Positions 58,929 through 64,000 of a DNA stretch of 64,000 nt are shown piece by piece. The DNA is from Cherax quadricarinatus (lineage: Eukaryota > Arthropoda > Malacostraca > Decapoda > Parastacidae): assembly GCF_038502225.1 (NCBI RefSeq), contig NW_027197007.1, positions 1-64,000 on the forward strand. The letters are read 5' to 3'. Each line of letters begins with the position of its first letter. Positions within the stretch are counted from its first letter, which is position 1. A program made the translations under genes and the position numbers. A model generated the notes under the pieces. It was not told where the DNA came from, did no database searches, and was given only the letters and a program-made list of their open reading frames with translations.

Positions 58929-60812
58929 CTACGGACTAGAAGGGTTAGAAAAGTCCACATGCGGAGGCAGTGGAAAATGTTCAAGCAGCGAAGGAACGGT
59001 GCGCTGTGAAGAAAGGAGTTGCGCAGATGGAGCAGAGGAGAGAGAAAGAGCGGAAGGTGGATCAGTGTCCATTGATGGTTTGGTCTCTGCAATATATTCA
59101 GAGATTGCTTCAAGTGTTTCGGAATTCAGAGATGTCGTATGGGAGACAATATTGGGAATGGTAGGGGAAGGATGAGTAAAGATTGGAACTGTGTTGGACT
59201 GTACCAAGGTAGGGGGGGGGCGAAAGGGTGGAGGGAACTGGAGAAGCATGGCAGGGGACAGAGGAGGCAGGAACCTGGGAGGTGGCAGAAGAGGAAGAAA
59301 CTTGGGAGGGAACAGGGGAGGAAGGTACATTACGAGGAGGAGGGTGAACCTCTGCACTTGTAACTGAGCCAGTGAGAGGGGAAGAACTAGGGACAGAGAC
59401 AGGGAGGGTAAAATGAGGAGGTGGAAGATGGGTAGGAGGTGTTACCGGACCTTTTTTTGACTTTTGAGAAGTAGAGGGACGATTGGGAGGAGGTGTCGTA
59501 TGAGGTCTCGTCGATACTGAGGCTTGTGAGAGAGAACTTGAAGAAGCGAGATTAGACTGAGGCGTTGAAGTAGGGACGTCTGAGCTGAGGACAGCAAAAG
59601 GATTAGATACAGGAGTGATTATGGGAGAGGTAACCACAGAGGTGGGTGTAGAAGATGGGATACCAGAAATGGGGGGACGAGGCGGAGATGAGAAACTGCC
59701 ATGGCATAAGGGAGACCTTCTGTCTCTTTGAGGTAACGGATTTCCCGCTCGTTTAAATAGACCTGACAACGGCGAGAGTACGAAGGGTGAGCCTCATGAC
59801 AGTTAAGGCAAGAGGGAGATCGATTGCAAGACGTAATAGAATGGTCATCGGCACCACAGACTGGGCATTCGGCGATAGATCTGCAATATTTCGCTGGATG
59901 GCCAAATCGCCAGCAATTTCTACACTGTTGTGGTGTAGGGATCACCTTTCGAACTTGTAACCGATGTCCTGCTATATAAACTGAGGATGGGAGTTCTCGG
60001 CTGTCAAAAGTTAAACGAGCCACATTGCTAGGGTATCGTCTCCGCCCACGGGCAGGAAGAACGTAAGTGTCTACCTTGAGGATTGGGAGATCTTGGAGTT
60101 CCAGCTGTTCTAGAATGTCAGTGCCACATGTCTGGAAATTTCGTTGAACTATGGTATGGGGCAGAATGACGATACCACTACAAGAATTGCGGGAATGATG
60201 TTTTTCAAGAGTGACAGGAACAGTATCGATATGGGAAAGACGAGAGAGCTCATGAGCCTGGGTAGCATTCTGTATGGTAATGATGCACGTACCGCTCTTA
60301 AGAGCATGAAAAGAAATATCTTTACCAACATGGCGTAGGAGTGCCTTGCCAATACTATGGTCAGAAAGATAGGCAGTAGAGGAAGTTGGTCGTAAAGTGA
60401 AGAATTTAGTCCACTGTTCAGTCTGAAACTGAGCGTGGAAAGGTAGTGAAGGACGTGTCGATCGTTTCTGAGAAGAACGAGAAGGTGGAGAAGTATCATC
60501 AGCAGGTAATTGTCGTTGGCGTTTAGGCGTGGGACCAGAGTTGGTCCGACGTGGAACGGGTCGGCGATTTGAAAATTGCCGCACCGTAGAGGGAGAGGCC
60601 GGAAGCATAGTCAGAGGAGAGCGAAGGTCCGATAAATCGAAGGAGTCAGTCGAGGCCTCAGTACCTGAAGCGGGTGAGGAAACAGCACCGGCAATAGGTA
60701 CAGAGGCATGAGGAATGTCTGAAGAGTGGTCCAAAGACGAGGCGGGGTCAGAACGGGGTGCGGTATCAAGAAGGGGCCCGGGGGTACCAGGTTCATGGAC
60801 TAGGGCTGCCAT
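58929..60812 (-). pseudogene. N ORF1: gag-like zinc-knuckle protein, two frameshifts
   Basis: Start placed at ATG 60812 (AACCATGG context, MAALVHEPG); an upstream in-frame ATG at 61013 lies in the leader. The N-terminus is Ser/Pro-rich; a conserved domain follows (about 60000-60400, VTLEKHHSRNSCSGIV). Three zinc knuckles occur near 59800-59930 (CRNCWRFGHPAKYC, CPVCGADDHSITSC, CLNCHEAHPSYSRRC). The Ser/Pro-rich C-terminal part is read after a frame change near 59690, and the last segment (TLEAISEYIAETKPS) after another at a long C/G run near 59210. It binds LINE RNA in related elements. It ends 45 nt before ORF2. Confidence 0.82.
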
Positions 60813-61540
60813 GGTTAGGTTACTTCTTTCTTTTTGTTTAAGAAAAAAAAAAGAAAAAATAAAAATAAAAGAAAAAAAAAAGGGGGGGACCGGGGAGGGA
60901 TAGTTCCTAGGAGGAATGAAAGGGCCAGAAATCTCCCTCCGCGCCCAAGAGGACCTCAGCACCGCAAGTAGCGCAGATGCAGCATGGAACCCGTGCCATA
61001 CCCTACCCATCATGCTAGTAAACTAACAATCCGGGATAGCAACCTCACATCTGCCGAGCTACCTCGGTGGACAAAAGAGAGGGCGGCCGGATATCCGCCA
61101 CAAAGCATACCTCCTTCGGCCACCACCCCCGGAATCCGAAAGGTGGCTTCCAGAGATACACTCGTCGCCCGAAAGACACCCAAAGCTACTCCGGGATACC
61201 GGAGAGGGATCGGGACATCCCCAGGCGATCCAGATTCCACGGCAAACTACGCCACCGCTAAGAACCTCAACGGAATGGGATGGACCCCGGTATCCTTTCC
61301 TCTACCTAGGAACTAGCGCGCCTGTGGGAGAAATCCCAAAGGACAAAAAGAGGAAGGGCAAAAGGGAGGGGTGCAGAGGGGGAGGAGGAAAGGAAAAAGG
61401 GGAGGATGGGATCGGGGAGGGGAGATTGGGGGGTAATTAGGTTCGGTCTGAGGAAGAAGACCGATAGGTCTAATTCCTCAGACCAAGAGCCTCTTCACCA
61501 CGCCAAGGAGCCCCCCTTGAAGAGGCTGGAGAGTTATCGC
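60813..61540 (-). promoter_or_regulatory. N 5' UTR
   Basis: About 730 bp, GC-rich in the middle, with an A/G-rich stretch at 60840-60900 and another at 61325-61430. The block near 61440-61530 contains a local inverted repeat (GGTCTGAGGAA and TTCCTCAGACC). An internal promoter is expected for this LINE class; none is located here. Confidence 0.55.
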
Positions 61541-62602
61541 TGGACGTGTTTTCATGTCATATTTCAATGTTCTAGACCAGTTTTCATGTCATATTTCATT
61601 GTTCTGGACGGGTTTTCATGTCATATCTCAATGTTCGGGACTGATTTTCATGTCATATTTCATTGTTCTGGACGTGTTTTCATGTCATATTTCATTGTTC
61701 TGGACGGGTTTTCATGTCATATTTCATTGTTCTGGACGGGTTTTCATGTCATATTTCATTGTTCTGGACTGGTTTTCATGTCATATTTCATTGTTCTGGA
61801 CGTGTTTTCATGTCTTATTTCATAGTTTTGGAGGGGTTTTCATGTCATATTTCATTGTTCTGGATGTGTTTTCATGTCATATTTCATTGTTCTGGACTGG
61901 TTTTCATGTCATATTTCATTGTTCTGGACGTGTTTTCATGTCATATTTCATTGTTCTGGACGTGTTTTCATGTCATATTTCATTGTTCTGGACGTGTTTT
62001 CATGTCATATTTCATTGTTCTGGACTGGTTTTCATGTCATATTTCATTGTTCTGGACGTGTTTTCATGTCTTATTTGAATGTTTTGGAGGGGTTTTCATG
62101 TCATATTTCATTGTTCAGGACTGGTTTTCATGTCATATTTCATTGTTCTAGACGTGTTTTCATGTCTTATTTGAATGTTTTGGACGGGTTTTCATGTCAT
62201 ATTTCATTGTTATGGATGTGTTTTCATGTCTTATTTGATTGTTTTGGACGGGTTTTCATATCACATTTCATTGTTCTGTACGGGTTTTCATGTCATATTT
62301 CATTGTTCTGGACGTGTTTTTATTTCAAATTTCATTGTTCAGGACGTGTTTTCATGTCTTATTTGATTGTTTTGGACGGGTTTTCATATCACATTTCATT
62401 GTTCTGTACGGGTTTTCATGTCATATTTCATTGTTCTGGACGTGTTTTTATTTCATATTTCATTGTTCTGGACTGGTTTTCAAGTCATGTTCCATTGTTC
62501 TGGACGGGTTTTCATGTCATATTTCATTGTTCTGGACTGGTTTTCATGTCATATTTCATTGTTCTAGACTGGCTTTCATGTCATATTTCATTGTTCTGCA
62601 CG
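61541..62602 (+). repeat. Minisatellite array 3, left arm, 32-bp unit, about 33 copies
   Basis: Tandem units containing TTTTCATGTCATATTTCATT followed by GTTCTGGACGGG or variants. Some variants recur together (for example TTATTTGAATGTTTTGGA at 62068 and 62167; TTTATTTCA variants at 62328 and 62447), which suggests higher-order duplication of several units. The sequence is nearly stop-free in all plus frames, so long open frames here are an effect of the repeat. Confidence 0.95.
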
Positions 62603-62726
62603 TTTACCTGGAGTTTACCTGTAGAGAGTTCCGGGGGTCAAAGCCCCCGCGGCCCAGTCCGTGACCAGGCCTTCTGGTGGATCAGAGCCAGATCATCCAT
62701 GCTGTCACTGTTTCCTGCACGCAATC
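62603..62726 (-). mobile_element. H8: 124-bp CR1/L2-like LINE tail at the hinge of array 3
   Basis: Matches the last 100-odd bases of H1/H2 on the minus strand (TTTACCTGGAGTTTACCTG at the left, GATCAGAGCCAGATCATCC inside), with more substitutions than H2-H4. It separates two array arms of opposite orientation. Confidence 0.88.
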
Positions 62727-64000
62727 CAGAACAATGAAATACGAAATGAAAACACGTCCAGAACAATGAAATTAGACATGAAAATCCATCCAGAACAATG
62801 AAATATGACATGAAAACCCATCCAAAACAATGAAATATGACATGAAAACCCGTCCAGAACCATGAAACATGACATGAAAACCCGTTCAGAACAATGAAAT
62901 ATGACAAGAAAACACGTTAAAAGCAATGAAATTTGACATGAAAACCAGTCCAGAACAATGAAATATGACATGAAAACATGTCCAGATCAATGGAATATGA
63001 CATGAAAACATGTCCAGATCAATGGAATATGACATGAAAACATGTCCAGATCAATGGAATATGACATGAAAACACGTCCAGAACAATGAAATGTGAAATG
63101 AAAACACGTCCAGAAAAATGAAATGACATGAAAACACGTCCACAACAAAGGAATATGACATGAAAACTCGTCCAGAACAATGAAATATGACATGAAAACC
63201 TGTGTAGAACAATGAAATATGACATGAAAACCTGTGTAGAACAACGAAATATGACATGAAAATATGTCCAAAACAACGGAATATAACATGAAAACACGTC
63301 CAGAAAAATGAAATGACATGAAAACACGTCCAGAATGATGAAATATGACATGAAAACTCGTCCAGAACAATGAAATATGACATGAAAACACGTCCAGAAC
63401 GATGAAATATGACATGAAAACTCGTCCAGAACAATGAAATATGACATGAAAACACGTCCAGAACATTGAAATATGACATGAAAATCTTTCAAGAACAATG
63501 AAATGTGACATGAAAACACGTCTAGTACAGTGAAATTTGACATGAAAACACGTCCAGAACAATGAAATATGACATGAAAACCTGTGTAGAACAATGAAAT
63601 ATGACATGAAAACACGTCCAGAACAATGAAATATGACATGAAAACAGGTCCAGAACAATGAAATATGATATGAAAACCCGTCCAGAACAATGAAATATGA
63701 CATGAAAACCAGTCTAGAACAATGATATGTGATATGAAAACCCGTCCACAACAATGAAATATGACATGAAAATACGTTCAAAACAATGAAATATGACATG
63801 AAAACACGTCAAGAACAATGACATATGACATGAAAACACGTCCAGGACACTGAAATATGACATGAAAATCCTTCAAGAACAATGAAATGTGACATGAAAA
63901 CACGTATAGTACAGTGAAATTTGACATGAAAACCCGTCCAGAACAATGAAATATGACATAAAAACAAGTCCAGAACAATGAAATATGACATGAAATCACG
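62727..64000 (-). repeat. Minisatellite array 3, right arm, inverted, about 40 copies
   Basis: The same 32-bp family as the left arm, read on the minus strand (plus strand: CCAGAACAATGAAATATGAC). It continues to the window edge. Runs of identical neighbours occur, for example three units with CCAGATCAATGGAATATGAC at 62982-63063. Confidence 0.95.

Larger units (their letters stand above)
54990..61540 (-). mobile_element. N: I/Nimb-like LINE, near full length
   Basis: Minus-strand LINE with a 5' UTR (60813-61540), ORF1, ORF2 and a 3' end of TAA repeats (54990-55002), a tail type known for I-group LINEs. It replaces the upstream part of I2 at 54989. No TSD was found, because the 5' side runs into minisatellite array 3; the 5' limit is therefore approximate. 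Motif content (APE endonuclease, RT, RNase H) places it in the I superfamily; Nimb is a recall-based guess. Confidence 0.82.

Noticed and set aside
61545..63999. Long overlapping open frames giving Phe/His/Ser-rich repeat proteins on both strands
   Set aside because: They follow from a 32-bp unit that lacks stops; all frames give the same cyclic peptide, and there is no start context or domain.

Overview
This is a nuclear genomic window from a eukaryote, most likely a decapod crustacean and plausibly a crayfish. That placement is inference from the repeat families (recalled as typical of decapod genomes) and from the lack of any prokaryotic gene organisation; no search was run. I find no host protein-coding gene. 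Nearly all of the 64 kb is transposable elements inserted into one another, plus minisatellites and microsatellites.

Layout. 1-2152: a Tx1/L1-like ORF1 fragment, AT-rich non-coding DNA holding a SINE-like insert (630-916), and the 3' tail of an old CR1-type LINE (L0). 2153-13181: H1, a CR1/L2-like LINE on the minus strand inserted in L0 with a 21-bp target-site duplication (TSD). H1 is split by element A (6213-12097), a Tx1/L1-like LINE with two open ORFs and a 12-bp TSD. 13182-15628: the rest of L0, then a long inverted repeat flanking a 32-bp minisatellite. 15979-31416: element C, a plus-strand Tx1-like LINE with a perfect 12-bp TSD. C has been invaded by element B (16104-22344, minus strand, 82-bp TSD, with a piece of U2 snRNA at its 5' end) and by two CR1-like copies (H2, H3). 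31429-34523: unassigned DNA, a second minisatellite of the same family (33-bp unit) and a stray H-family 5' UTR. 34524-38579: an I-type LINE 3' end (I1) joined to CR1-like copy H6. 38580-40970: degenerate satellite-like DNA interrupted by a LINE tail. 40971-45273: H7, a decayed near full-length CR1-like copy. 45430-46850: a second Tx1-like family (G). 46851-54989: I-type LINE I2, split by a 6.4-kb hAT transposon (47742-54109, 8-bp TSD) with an open 821-codon transposase; the hAT carries CR1-like copy H4 directly upstream of the transposase start. 54990-61540: element N, an I/Nimb-like LINE. 61541-64000: a 32-bp minisatellite in two opposite-facing arms hinged on a 124-bp CR1-like tail.

How it fits together. 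The TSDs give a relative order: L0, then H1, then A; C, then B; I2, then hAT, then H4. H2 and H3 entered C. The CR1-like H family (eight copies, several nearly identical in protein) is the most recently active group, and the Tx1-like A/B/C family is also young. The most unusual object is element B: one TSD encloses two 3' ends in tandem, a LINE body and the first 69 nt of U2 snRNA, as expected if one reverse transcriptase copied several RNAs in a single integration.
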